From positions 6,033 through 32,668 of the forward strand of contig JAPLBU010000419.1 in NCBI GenBank assembly GCA_026392575.1: a DNA stretch of 26,636 nucleotides, in the 5' to 3' direction. Under the pieces are notes generated by a model. That model was not told where the DNA came from. It was given only the letters and a program-made list of their open reading frames with translations, and did not search any database. The DNA is from Actinomycetota bacterium. Lineage in GTDB: Bacteria; Actinomycetota; Actinomycetes; S36-B12. Positions 1 through 8,699 of this stretch are shown one piece after another; the first letter of the stretch is position 1; each line of letters starts with the position of its first letter. The position numbers and the translations under genes were made by a program.

Positions 1-2
1 CG

Positions 3-389
3 GCAACGCTGATGATTCTCGAGTCGCTGGGCGCCGACACGGTCAACCTGCCCACGGACCTCACCTTGCCTGAGCTCGTCGAGATGCGTTCGGTCACCCG
101 GCTGCCCCTGGATCTGTATGTCGAGGCGCCCGACGCCATGGGCGGCATCGTGCGAGGCGAGCAGGTCGGCGATCTCATTGCTGCTGCCTCGCCTCTCTAT
201 GTGAAGTTCGGACTCCGGAACTCTCGTCGCCTCTACCCGTCGGGCATGCACCTTCAGGCCGATGCCGAGATCATCGGCCGGGAGAAGGTCCGTCGCGCCG
301 TCGTCTCCATGGAGTGGCTCGCTCGGCATGGGTCGGCCGCCATCCAGTCACTGCCGGGGGCAGCGGGACTGGGGATTCCGCGGCGATGA
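3..389 (+). CDS. 3' end of a TIM-barrel-like protein (U32-peptidase-like?), partial
   Basis: Open frame running in from the left edge. The 129 visible codons are the C-terminal part of a larger gene, and the ATG at 12 is unlikely to be its start. The visible protein has alternating strand/helix character, with phrases such as LPLDLYVEAPDAMGG and PLYVKFGLRN that suggest the last strands of a (beta/alpha)8 barrel. The closest impression is of U32-peptidase-like barrel proteins seen beside sugar-acid dehydratases, but I cannot assign a reaction. Its stop overlaps the ATG of the dehydratase (ATGA, 386-389), so the two are translationally coupled and probably belong to one catabolic operon. An aldolase-like or lyase-like role would fit the context but is inference only. 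Confidence 0.6.
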   Translation, partial: ATLMILESLGADTVNLPTDLTLPELVEMRSVTRLPLDLYVEAPDAMGGIVRGEQVGDLIAAASPLYVKFGLRNSRRLYPSGMHLQADAEIIGREKVRRAVVSMEWLARHGSAAIQSLPGAAGLGIPRR

Positions 390-2110
390 CGACGTTGCGC
401 AGCAGCGCGTGGTTCGAGGGTGACGACGAGGTCGCCCTGATCCACCGCGTCGCCATGCGCAACGTCGGCATCGAGCTCGGCTCATCGCACGGCAAGCCCG
501 TCATCGCGATCATGAACTCGGCCAGCGACCTCAACCCCTGCAATCTCCCGCTGGATTCATATGTGGACGACATCCGGGTCGGTGTGCGAGATGCCGGCGG
601 CGTGGCAGTGGAGCTCCCCGTCATGTCATTGGGCGAGGACCTGATGAAGCCCAGCGCGATGCTCTATCGCAACCTGCTGTCGATGGAGGTCGAGGAGTAC
701 GTCCGCACGTATCCCATCGATGGACTCGTGCTGCTCGGCAACTGCGACAAGAGCGTGCCCGGCGCAGTGATGGGAGCGATCAGCGCCGACGTCCCATTCG
801 TCCTCGTCACCGCCGGCGCCAAACCCGTTGCCATGTTCGAAGGGCGACCCATCGGCACGGGTACGGACACGTGGCGTGCATGGGACGACCATCGGGCCGG
901 GCGCATGAGTGACGAGCGCTGGCAGCAGTACGAGCGATGCCTGGCCTGCGGTCTTGGTGCATGCAACACGATGGGCACCACGTCGACGATGGCGGTGCTC
1001 TGCGAGGTACTCGGCGTGAGCCTTCCAGGGTCGGCAGCCATCCCCACCGGCGATCCGCGCCGGCTCGCCGTGGCCCGCAGCTCGGGCCGTCGTGCCGTCG
1101 AGCTGGTCCTTGCGGGCTCGCACCCGATGGACTCAGTGACGGCCGCCGGATTCCGGAACGCGGTTCGGGCCCTTCACGCGGTCGGTGGATCCACCAACGC
1201 GATCATCCACCTCCTCGCCATGGCCGGACGCAGCAGCGTCGACCTGACCCTTGACGGCATGGACGCGCTGGGACGCGGTGTGCCGGTGATCGCCGACGTC
1301 GAGCCGTCAGGGCGCCTCCTCATGCAGGACTTCGACGCCGCGGGCGGTGTCCCGGCGCTCATGTGCGCCCTCGACAACGTCATGGAGATGGACGCCTTGA
1401 CAGCCACGGGTCGTCCGTGGAGCGACGAGGCAGCTGCGTCGGTCGAGTTCGGTGGGGCGCTGGTCGATCCCGCGACACCTCTGCATGCCGACGGCTCGTT
1501 CCGCGTGCTCCACGGCAACCTCGCCCCGGGCGGCGCGGTGATCAAGATCTCGGCTGCGTCGTCGCGACTCCTGCAGCACACCGGCCCGGCCGTGGTCTTC
1601 CACGGCTACGAAGACATGCGCGCGCGCATCGACGATCCCGCGCTGGACGTGACGGCCGACAGCGTGCTCGTGCTGGTCAACGCGGGTCCCGTCGCGGTAC
1701 CGGGAATGCCGGAGTGGGGGATGATCCCGATCCCTACCCGGCTGGCCGCCGCAGGTGTCAAGGACATGGTTCGAGTCACCGATGCGCGGATGAGCGGCAC
1801 CTCGTTCGGTGCCTGCGTCCTGCACGCCGCACCGGAGGCGGCCGCGGGTGGGCCGCTGGGCCTGGTACGCGACCGTGACCGCATCACCTTGGACGTCGCG
1901 GGGGGACGCGTCACCCTGCACGTCGACGACGTGACCCTCAACGAGCGCGAGCTCGCGCGAGACCCATTCACCTCACCGCACCTTCGCGGCTGGCCGGCCC
2001 TGTACCAGCAGCACGTGCTGCAGGCCGATCTCGGCTGTGATCTCGATTTCCTGCGGGCTCCTAGCCCTGAGTCACGCAGGGTTGTCCCCCCGGTCATCGG
2101 GAGGTCCTGA
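386..2110 (+). CDS. IlvD/EDD-family sugar-acid dehydratase
   Basis: A 574-aa protein, the usual length for the IlvD/EDD family. These [Fe-S] enzymes remove water from an aldonic acid to give a 2-keto-3-deoxy acid. The likely cluster ligands are visible: Cys52 in SASDLNPCN, Cys120 in GNCDKSVPG (with the Asp-Lys pair used for Mg2+), and Cys193 in ACGLGACNTMG. The C-terminal half has the family phrases VFHGYEDM, VTDARMSGTSFG and GPLGLVRD. The details look more like aldonate (arabonate/xylonate-type) dehydratases than branched-chain IlvD, and no isoleucine/valine genes are nearby. The start is the ATG at 386, overlapping the preceding stop; an upstream in-frame start would run well into that gene. 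With the lactonase and sugar dehydrogenase downstream it supplies the dehydration step of a non-phosphorylative pathway. The substrate cannot be read from sequence. Confidence 0.9.
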   Translation: MTTLRSSAWFEGDDEVALIHRVAMRNVGIELGSSHGKPVIAIMNSASDLNPCNLPLDSYVDDIRVGVRDAGGVAVELPVMSLGEDLMKPSAMLYRNLLSMEVEEYVRTYPIDGLVLLGNCDKSVPGAVMGAISADVPFVLVTAGAKPVAMFEGRPIGTGTDTWRAWDDHRAGRMSDERWQQYERCLACGLGACNTMGTTSTMAVLCEVLGVSLPGSAAIPTGDPRRLAVARSSGRRAVELVLAGSHPMDSVTAAGFRNAVRALHAVGGSTNAIIHLLAMAGRSSVDLTLDGMDALGRGVPVIADVEPSGRLLMQDFDAAGGVPALMCALDNVMEMDALTATGRPWSDEAAASVEFGGALVDPATPLHADGSFRVLHGNLAPGGAVIKISAASSRLLQHTGPAVVFHGYEDMRARIDDPALDVTADSVLVLVNAGPVAVPGMPEWGMIPIPTRLAAAGVKDMVRVTDARMSGTSFGACVLHAAPEAAAGGPLGLVRDRDRITLDVAGGRVTLHVDDVTLNERELARDPFTSPHLRGWPALYQQHVLQADLGCDLDFLRAPSPESRRVVPPVIGRS

Positions 2111-2140
2111 GCCGGGACGCTTCTGGGCCAAATAGAGCCG

Positions 2141-2154
2141 CGACTGAACAGTCG
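2141..2154. promoter_or_regulatory. Short dyad upstream of the sugar-binding protein gene
   Basis: CGACTG-AA-CAGTCG is a perfect 6-bp inverted repeat with a 2-bp centre, lying 20 bp upstream of the start at 2175 in a 64-bp gap. It could be half of a LacI-type operator or a small 5'-leader structure. A strong ribosome binding site (AAAGGAGG) follows at about 2163-2170. No regulator for it is in the window. Confidence 0.3.
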
Positions 2155-2174
2155 AGGCACACAAAGGAGGAAGT

Positions 2175-3506
2175 ATGCGAAGAGCGTCACTGGTCGTTGC
2201 GGGAATCGCAACAGCCGCACTTCTCGCTGCGTGTTCGAGCGGGAGCAGCACGGCCACGGATACCGGCGCGGCGGCAGGCGGCAGCGCAGCGGCCTCCGGT
2301 GCCAATGCGGCTCCCGTCACGCTCACGCTGTGGCACAACTACGGCACCGAGCAGAATGCAGTGGCCACCAAGGCCCTCACTGACGCCTACACGGCCGCCC
2401 ATCCCAATGTCACGTTCAATATCGTCAGTCAGCCTGGCGACAACTATTTCGCCCTTTTGCAGGCCGCAGCGGTGTCGAAGACCGGTCCTGATCTTGCCGT
2501 GATGTGGAGCGGACTCTTCTACCTTCCGTACAAGGACTGGCTCGTAAACCTCAAGGGCGTCGTCCCGCAGGAGGCACTGGACACGGTGCAGGGACTCGAC
2601 GCCATGTCGATCGACTACAACGCCGCAAACGGGCCGATCATGATGCCCCTGGAGCGCCAGTTCTACATCGGCTTCTACAACAAGAAGGCCTTTGCCGATG
2701 CGGGCGTCACGATGCCGACCACGTGGGACGAGCTCTACGCAAGCTGCGGCAAGCTCAAGGCGGCCGGCTACACGCCGATCGTCTACGGAAATGGCGGCCA
2801 GAGCCTCGGCGCAACGTTCTACCCGTGGTACGACTCAAGCTACGTCATGATCGGCACTCAGCCGGCCGACAAGTGGAAGGGTCTCTACGACGGAACCAAC
2901 AAGTGGACCGACCCGAAGAACGTGGCCGCCTTCACGAAGTGGGCGGACCTCAAGAAGAAGGGCTGCACGAACGACGACATCCTCACCAAGACTGACAACG
3001 TCGATGACTTCACCAGCGGCAAGGCCGCCATGATCATCGACGGTACCTGGGACACGAAGAAGTTCACGGATGCGATGGGCGACAACGTGGCCGCCTTCGT
3101 CCCGCCGTTCAGCGATACACCGATCAACGGCGTCGTGCAGTCCGAGGGTGACGGTTTCGCCATTCCGAACTACTCGCAGAATCAGGCGGTCGCGGCTGAC
3201 TTCCTGACCTTCATGACCACCCCGGAGGCGGTCAAGATCATCGATGCATCCGGCCTCATCCCGGCGGTCAAGGGGTCGAAGACGTCGAACCCGGTGAACC
3301 AGCAGATGCTCGATATCGCTGCGGACCCGAACTTCACGGTCTACGAGATGCTCGACAACTTCATCCAGGGTGGAGTGGTCGACACCGGAAACAAGATGCT
3401 GCCGTCGATCCTCGACGGGAGCACGAGTCCTGCCGACGGCCTCGGCCAGATGCAGACGGCCTGGGAGCAGTTGCCGGAGGAGAACCGCGGATCGACCTAC
3501 CAGTAG
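2175..3506 (+). CDS. ABC transporter sugar-binding lipoprotein (family 1 solute-binding protein)
   Basis: A 443-aa extracytoplasmic solute-binding protein of the maltose-binding-protein type. The N-terminus is a lipoprotein signal: two arginines, a hydrophobic run and the lipobox LLAAC with lipidated Cys20, then a Ser/Thr/Ala/Gly-rich linker of about 35 residues. The mature part starts at VTLTLWHNYGTEQNAVA, a typical opening for family 1 binding proteins. The middle has the expected ligand-domain phrases such as GKAAMIIDGTWDTKKF, and the C-terminus ends on an aromatic/acidic helix. A near-consensus ribosome site AAAGGAGG sits directly upstream of the ATG. It is followed by two permease genes, so it delivers a sugar or oligosaccharide to that importer. 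The ligand is unknown; a pentose, uronate or related sugar would suit the neighbouring enzymes. Confidence 0.92.
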   Translation: MRRASLVVAGIATAALLAACSSGSSTATDTGAAAGGSAAASGANAAPVTLTLWHNYGTEQNAVATKALTDAYTAAHPNVTFNIVSQPGDNYFALLQAAAVSKTGPDLAVMWSGLFYLPYKDWLVNLKGVVPQEALDTVQGLDAMSIDYNAANGPIMMPLERQFYIGFYNKKAFADAGVTMPTTWDELYASCGKLKAAGYTPIVYGNGGQSLGATFYPWYDSSYVMIGTQPADKWKGLYDGTNKWTDPKNVAAFTKWADLKKKGCTNDDILTKTDNVDDFTSGKAAMIIDGTWDTKKFTDAMGDNVAAFVPPFSDTPINGVVQSEGDGFAIPNYSQNQAVAADFLTFMTTPEAVKIIDASGLIPAVKGSKTSNPVNQQMLDIAADPNFTVYEMLDNFIQGGVVDTGNKMLPSILDGSTSPADGLGQMQTAWEQLPEENRGSTYQ

Positions 3507-3519
3507 GCGATACCAGGAT

Positions 3520-3552
3520 TCGGTGGACCCGGCCCTCGGCCGGGTCCACCGA
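3520..3552 (+). terminator. Strong intercistronic hairpin after the binding-protein gene
   Basis: A 15-bp perfect stem (core GGTGGACCCGGCC paired with GGCCGGGTCCACC, extended by C-G and T-A pairs) closes a 3-nt CTC loop. No U-tract follows, so it is more likely an attenuator or mRNA-stabilising element than a full terminator. It lies between the binding-protein gene and the first permease, where many ABC operons use a hairpin to keep the binding protein in excess. Confidence 0.75.
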
Positions 3553-3583
3553 CCCGACCCATCATCGAGACGAAGGAGCCAGG

Positions 3584-4468
3584 GTGACGCAGCGAACGCG
3601 CTCGCCACTGGTCAGGAGCAGGTACCGCGCCGGCTGGCTGATGACGCTGCCGGCCTTCCTTCTTGTGACCCTCGTGCTGGGGATACCGATCTTCCAGGCC
3701 GTCTACTACTCCATGACGAAGTGGAACGGCATCACCGCAACGTGGATCGGCCCGTCTGCCTACTGGAACGAGTTGACAAACCCGATCTTCTGGCGGGTCA
3801 TCGAGAACAATGCCCTGCTTCTCCTCGCCGTGCCCGTGGCGCTACTGATCCCGCTCGCCATCGCCGCCATCCTCAATGAACACGTGCTCGGCTGGCGACT
3901 GTTCCGCACCGTCTACTTCCTGCCCACCGCGGTCTCCTGGGTGGTCATCGGCATGGTGGCAGCGCGGTTCTTCGCCAAGGAGGGCCTGCTCAACTCCATG
4001 CTCGCCGGCATCGGCCTCGGGAGGATCAGGACGGACTTCCTGTCCGGCGAGAGAAGCGCGCTGCTGGCGATCGGCATCACCTTCGTATGGTCAATGGTCG
4101 GGACGAACACGATCATCTTCCTGACCGGCATGGCCACGCTCGACGAGTTCACTCATGAGGCAGCGCGAGTTGACGGAGCCGGCTACGTGAGGATCTTCTG
4201 GCACATCACGCTGCCGCAGTTGAAGCGGTTCATTCAGTTCGCCTTCGTGATGACCGTCATTAGCGCCTTCACCGCCCTGTTCAGCCTGATCTTCGTCATG
4301 ACCGGCGGCGGCCCGGGCTACGGAACGACGACATTGGAGTTCTTCGTCTACCAGACGGCGTTCGCCAAGGGTGCCTTCGGAGCCGGTGCACTGCTGGGAG
4401 TCATCCTCTTCGTCATCATGGCGGGTATCGGTCTCGCCCAACTCAAGATCCTGCGCACGGACGATTGA
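3584..4468 (+). CDS. ABC sugar transporter permease, MalF/UgpA type
   Basis: A 294-aa inner-membrane permease with about six hydrophobic segments (roughly residues 17-42, 76-98, 106-128, 155-180, 214-237 and 263-290). The cytoplasmic coupling loop starts at Glu192 (EAARVDGAGYVRIFWHITLP), the EAA motif that contacts the ATPase. It starts with GTG at 3584 after a good ribosome site (AAGGAG). The second permease begins 11 bp after its stop. Together with the upstream lipoprotein it forms a carbohydrate uptake (CUT1) system. No ATPase gene is present, which is common in actinobacteria where one shared MsiK-like ATPase energises several importers. Confidence 0.92.
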   Translation: MTQRTRSPLVRSRYRAGWLMTLPAFLLVTLVLGIPIFQAVYYSMTKWNGITATWIGPSAYWNELTNPIFWRVIENNALLLLAVPVALLIPLAIAAILNEHVLGWRLFRTVYFLPTAVSWVVIGMVAARFFAKEGLLNSMLAGIGLGRIRTDFLSGERSALLAIGITFVWSMVGTNTIIFLTGMATLDEFTHEAARVDGAGYVRIFWHITLPQLKRFIQFAFVMTVISAFTALFSLIFVMTGGGPGYGTTTLEFFVYQTAFAKGAFGAGALLGVILFVIMAGIGLAQLKILRTDD

Positions 4469-4479
4469 GGAGCGACGAC

Positions 4480-5334
4480 ATGACAACCCATGAGGCGACG
4501 CTGGAGCAGCTCGCTCCACCCGCCCGGCGGCCGTTCAGTCTTGGTCGCGTCTTGTTGTTCGTCCTCATGATTGTCGTGGCGATCGTGATGTTCTACCCCT
4601 TCTGGTTCATGATCAGCGCGTCCTTCAAGACGCAGAGGCAGTTCATGGCTGGAACGGGCTTCTCACTCGAGAGTTGGCAGAAGCTTTTGACCGTGCTGCC
4701 GGTGGGGCAGCAACTGCTGAACTCGGCAATTGTGTGCGCACTCAGCATTGCGATCATCGTCGCGGTGAGCACCCTGGCTGGGTTCGCCTTCGCCAAGCTG
4801 CGCTACCGGGCCTCGACCCTGTTCTTCCTGCTCATCATCGCCGCGATGCTGATCCCGATGCAGTCGATCATCATCCCGGCGTATGTGAACATCTCCAAGG
4901 TCCACCTGCTCACGACCTACTTCGGTGCCGTCCTCGTGTATGCGGCGCTCGGCACACCATTCGCGACATTCCTCATGACCGCCTACTACCGCAGCCTCCC
5001 GGACGAACTGATCGAGGCAGCACTCGTCGACGGGCTGGGCTATTGGCGCATCTTCCAGCGCATCGCCCTGCCCCTGTCCATCCCCGCAATAGTCACCATC
5101 ATCGTTCTTCAGGTCATCCAGATCTGGGGCGATCTCCTGATCGGCCTGCTATTCCTCCAGAACCCTGCCCAGCGCACCATCACCGTCGGTCTCGGGGCAC
5201 TGTCGGCAGGACGCGTCACCGAGATCCCCGTGCTCATGGCGGGCTCGCTGGTGAGCGCCATCCCGGCAGTCATCGTCTACCTGATCTTCCAGGGCCAACT
5301 CGTCAAGGGGCTCACGGCGGGAATCAGCAAGTGA
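4480..5334 (+). CDS. ABC sugar transporter permease, MalG/UgpE type
   Basis: A 284-aa partner permease. A proline-containing N-terminal tail is followed by a membrane segment and the phrase YPFWFMISASFKT, typical of MalG-type permeases. About six membrane segments follow, with an EAA loop beginning at Glu179 (EAALVDGLGYWRIFQRIALP). The ATG at 4480 is chosen because it follows a GAGGAG ribosome site spaced about 7 nt; the upstream in-frame candidate overlaps the previous stop. Its stop overlaps the GTG of the lactonase gene (GTGA), so uptake and the first hydrolytic step are translationally coupled. It forms a heterodimer with the preceding permease. Confidence 0.92.
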   Translation: MTTHEATLEQLAPPARRPFSLGRVLLFVLMIVVAIVMFYPFWFMISASFKTQRQFMAGTGFSLESWQKLLTVLPVGQQLLNSAIVCALSIAIIVAVSTLAGFAFAKLRYRASTLFFLLIIAAMLIPMQSIIIPAYVNISKVHLLTTYFGAVLVYAALGTPFATFLMTAYYRSLPDELIEAALVDGLGYWRIFQRIALPLSIPAIVTIIVLQVIQIWGDLLIGLLFLQNPAQRTITVGLGALSAGRVTEIPVLMAGSLVSAIPAVIVYLIFQGQLVKGLTAGISK

Positions 5335-6239
5335 CGACGCAGGCGGCGGACGTGCAACCCGAATGGCGAGTCCTCGTTCCGGCCGGTGTCGCGCTCGGTG
5401 AGCGCCCGGTCTGGGATCAGGGGTCGGGCACCCTCTTCTGGGTCGACATCCTCGCCGGCGACGTTCACCGCAGCCGTGACACAGGGTCAGCCGGCGGTAC
5501 GTGGGCGGACTCGACGATTCACGTGGGCGACGTCGTGGGTGCAGTGGCGCTCAGGGATGACGGAGGCCTCGTGGCTGGCGTCGATTCATCGATCCGATTC
5601 CTGGACACGTCAGGGGTGGATGATGCAGTCCCGGTCGACGTCGCGATGCCCGTGGGACATAGGTTCAACGACGGTGCCTGCGATCCGGCCGGCCGGTTCC
5701 TCATCGGCAGCGGCGGTTCGACGCCCACGGGCCTCCTCTGGAGCCTCGACTCCACCAGCACCGCTCGCGTTGCCCTCGAGGGGCTCACCGAGTCCAACGG
5801 ACTCGGGTGGTCTGACGACGGGCTCACGATGTTCCTCATCGACTCTGCTGAGCCCGTCATTCGCCGTTACGAGTACGACCCGTTCCTGGGCAGGATCGGA
5901 CAGCGGGTAGCTGATCTCGTCGATCTCTCGAACCGTCCCGGCTGCCCTGATGGACTTGTTGTGGACGCACTCAATCGCCTCTGGGTCCCGCAGTGGGAGG
6001 GAGGCCAGATCAACTGCATCGATCAGGATGGAAACCTGCTCCTGACGTGGACCGTACCGACGACGCAGCCCACGTGCGCCGGTTTCGCGGGCGAAAGCAT
6101 GGACACTCTCGTCCTGGCCACGAGTTGGGAGTCCATGACCAGCGATAAGCGCGCGCGCGAGCCGTGGGCGGGCCACCTTCTTGCCGCCGCGACGCCTGTT
6201 CCCGGAGGCGCCAGTCACCGCTTCGCCACCACTCACTAG
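5331..6239 (+). CDS. SMP-30/gluconolactonase-family lactonase
   Basis: A 302-aa six-bladed beta-propeller of the SMP-30/regucalcin/gluconolactonase family, which opens sugar lactones to aldonic acids using one divalent metal. The conserved metal ligands are present: Glu24 in LGERPVW, Asn156 in ESNGLGW and Asp207 in CPDGLVVDA. No signal peptide is seen, so it acts in the cytoplasm. GTG start at 5331 overlaps the permease stop. It would act between the sugar dehydrogenase and the IlvD-type dehydratase of this operon. The exact lactone is not readable, and SMP-30 proteins are often promiscuous. Confidence 0.88.
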   Translation: MTTQAADVQPEWRVLVPAGVALGERPVWDQGSGTLFWVDILAGDVHRSRDTGSAGGTWADSTIHVGDVVGAVALRDDGGLVAGVDSSIRFLDTSGVDDAVPVDVAMPVGHRFNDGACDPAGRFLIGSGGSTPTGLLWSLDSTSTARVALEGLTESNGLGWSDDGLTMFLIDSAEPVIRRYEYDPFLGRIGQRVADLVDLSNRPGCPDGLVVDALNRLWVPQWEGGQINCIDQDGNLLLTWTVPTTQPTCAGFAGESMDTLVLATSWESMTSDKRAREPWAGHLLAAATPVPGGASHRFATTH

Positions 6240-6255
6240 CTCAAGAAGGGTTGCC

Positions 6256-7645
6256 ATGCCCAGCCAGTCCGTCGATCCCCGCTTGGCCGCGCCTTTCGGT
6301 CCCGTGCTCGACGACACCACGGCAGCCGAACTCGACGCGGCGGTCCTTCGTTCTCAGGAGGCAGGTAGATCGTGGGCGGTGATGGGCTCAACTGTTCGGG
6401 CGGCCGCGCTCGACGCCGTTGCGGACGCCCTGGATGCTGACGTAGCCAACCTGGCGGAACTCGCCGATCGGGAGACGCGCCTGGGGGTCACCCGCCTCAT
6501 CGGCGAGGTCGGCCGCACAACTTTCCAACTGCGCATGTTCGCGACGGCAGTGCGGGCCGGTTCGCACCTGGGGATTGTCGTGGACTTGGCGGACCCGGCG
6601 GATCCGCCGGTCGGACATCCAGAGCTGCGTCGCATGCTGGTGCCTCTCGGTCCAGTCGCCGTCTTCGGGGCGAGCAACTTTCCTTTCGCGTTCAGCGTCA
6701 TGGGAGGGGACACCGCGGCCGCTCTCGCGGCAGGGTGCAGCGTCGTGGCGAAGGCCCATCCCTCGCATCCGCACGATCGTGCGCGGATTCGACATAGGTA
6801 TCGGCCTCGTCACACACCCGGGCATCAAGGCTGCAGCCTTCACCGGCTCGACATCGGGCGGTCGGGCGCTCTTCGACCTCGCCGCGGGCCGGCCCGAACC
6901 CATCCCCTTCTATGGCGAGATGGGGAGCATCAATCCCGTGGTGGTAACGCCGGGAGCGGCGGATCGTGTGGGGCTCCCGCAGGAATACGTCGCATCGCTC
7001 TGTCTGGGAGGTGGCCAGTTCTGCACCAAGCCCAGCGTGATTCTGGTGCCAAAGACGTCCCGCTTGGCCGAGGCCATCGCCGACGTGATCACTCAGCAAG
7101 CCGACGTGACGCTTCTCAACGCGGGAGTCTTCAACAACCTTCAGCGGAATCTGGCCGAACTCGCCCTCATCCCCGGTGTTGAAGCCGTGCCCGCGAGCAA
7201 CGCAGGTGGCGCTGACACGAGCGGATTCAAGGCGGTGCCTACGGTGATCGTCACGGACGTAGCGAGCGCCATTATGGACGACCGGCTCCTCACGACGGAG
7301 TGCTTCGGCCCGGTCGGAATCGTGATCGAATATGACGGTCCGATAGACCTGATGGAGCTGATCGGTCGGCTTGAAGGCTGCCTTGTCTCGACGATCCACG
7401 CGGAAGCTGACGAAGAACTCTCCGCGTCGGTCGTCGCGGCGCTTGCTGAGATCAGTGGCCGGATCGTGTGGAATGCATGGCCCACCGGCCTGGCCGTCAC
7501 AGGCGCCCAGCACCATGGTGGCCCCTATCCTGCCTCGACGAATGCACTGCACACGTCTGTCGGGGCGACGGCCATGAGGCGTTTCCAGAGGCCGATTGCT
7601 TTCCAGTCGGTACCTGAACACCTACGACCGGCCGCACTTAGATGA
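6256..7645 (+). pseudogene. Alpha-ketoglutarate-semialdehyde-type aldehyde dehydrogenase, broken by deletion and frameshift
   Basis: Two overlapping frames make one ALDH-superfamily protein. From ATG 6256 the first frame gives the N-terminal cofactor domain, with FGASNFPFAFSVMGGDTAAAL and VVAKAHPSHP. After about 6775 the reading must move to another frame (same frame as 7645) to continue as IGIGLVTHPGIKAAAFTGS, the catalytic Glu region EMGSINPVVV, the catalytic Cys in GGGQFCTKP (codon 7022-7024) and ECFGPVGIV. Relatives carry about 33 residues between the two blocks; here only 22 nt remain, so about 75-80 bp are missing and the frame is lost. The missing piece carries the helix after the NADP-binding lysine, so simple re-framing would not restore a normal enzyme. 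Family knowledge: this clade oxidises 2,5-dioxopentanoate to 2-oxoglutarate at the end of Weimberg-type pathways. An assembly error is possible but a deletion of this size makes it less likely. Confidence 0.82.
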
Positions 7646-7655
7646 GGAGGGGACA

Positions 7656-8699
7656 ATGACAGGAACGATGGCCGCGCTGGTCTACGAGGCTCCGCGCGTG
7701 ATGACGATGCGCGAAGTTGCCGTTCCGACGATCGGTGCGACAGACGTGCTGATCCGCGTGGCCTACTCGGGTATCTGCGGGTCGGAGCTGAGCGGTTTCC
7801 TTGGGCAGAGCAGCATTCGCACCCCGCCACTCGTCTTCGGTCATGAAGTCTCCGGGAACATCGTCGTGGTGGGGGATGCTGTCGACGACAACCTTGCGAT
7901 TGGTACCGCCGTCACAGTTAATCCGCTGATTTCGTGCGGGCGTTGCCGATACTGCGTCGCTGGCCGGCAACAACTATGCCCAAGCCGCCTGCTGCTGGGC
8001 GCATCGCTGCCGGGATGCAACTCCGAATTTGTGCGCGTACCGGGCCGCTCGGTCCTCCCCCTGCCCGAGGGTATGAGCCTGGAGTCGGCTGCGATGGTCG
8101 AGCCGATGGCCTTCGCGCTCAACGCCGTCGGGCTCAGTCGAGCGACCCCGACATCGTCCGCCCTCGTCATCGGTGCGGGCGCAATCGGATTGTGCATCAT
8201 GCAGGTGCTTATGGCTTCAGGTGTCGATACGTGCTTCGTGGTCGAGCGGAATCCTGCCCGGCTGGCGATGGCAAGCGGTTTGGGCGGAATTGCGTTGGAT
8301 CCGGAAATCGGTTCGTTCACCGCCCAGATCGCGGAACGTGGCGGTGGAGTTGATGTCGATGTCGCATTCGATGCGGTGGGTGCCCCGGAGACCCGCCGCC
8401 ACTGCCTCTCGGCCGTCTCACCTGGTGGCACTGTCGTTCTCGCCGGGCTTCACTCCGACCTAACGGAGCTTCCCCTCAATACCCTCATTCGCTCGGAGAT
8501 CACTCTCGTTGGAGCATTTGCATACACCCCCAGCCAATTCGCCACGTCACTCAACTGGCTGGCGCAGGGACGGGTTGGGCTACGGGACGGGCTGGTCCGG
8601 GCACCGCTCCACGACGGGCAGCTCTGGTACGAACGCCTCGTTGAGGGGCACCCCGCATCGAAGGTGCTGCTCGAGCCGACGTTGCACCCAGTCGGGTAG
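7656..8699 (+). CDS. Zinc-dependent medium-chain alcohol/polyol dehydrogenase
   Basis: A 347-aa medium-chain dehydrogenase of the sorbitol/threonine dehydrogenase group. Catalytic zinc ligands: Cys41 in SGICGSE and the His63-Glu64 pair in FGHEVSG. The structural zinc lobe has four cysteines at 94, 97, 100 and 108 (CGRCRYC and QQLC). The nucleotide-binding fold starts at VIGAGAIGLCIMQVL. The ATG at 7656 is preceded by GAGGAGGGG and lies 10 bp after the ALDH pseudogene stop. In this operon it probably oxidises the imported sugar or a polyol, giving the lactone for the SMP-30 protein. This assignment is from context; the substrate is open. Confidence 0.88.
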   Translation: MTGTMAALVYEAPRVMTMREVAVPTIGATDVLIRVAYSGICGSELSGFLGQSSIRTPPLVFGHEVSGNIVVVGDAVDDNLAIGTAVTVNPLISCGRCRYCVAGRQQLCPSRLLLGASLPGCNSEFVRVPGRSVLPLPEGMSLESAAMVEPMAFALNAVGLSRATPTSSALVIGAGAIGLCIMQVLMASGVDTCFVVERNPARLAMASGLGGIALDPEIGSFTAQIAERGGGVDVDVAFDAVGAPETRRHCLSAVSPGGTVVLAGLHSDLTELPLNTLIRSEITLVGAFAYTPSQFATSLNWLAQGRVGLRDGLVRAPLHDGQLWYERLVEGHPASKVLLEPTLHPVG

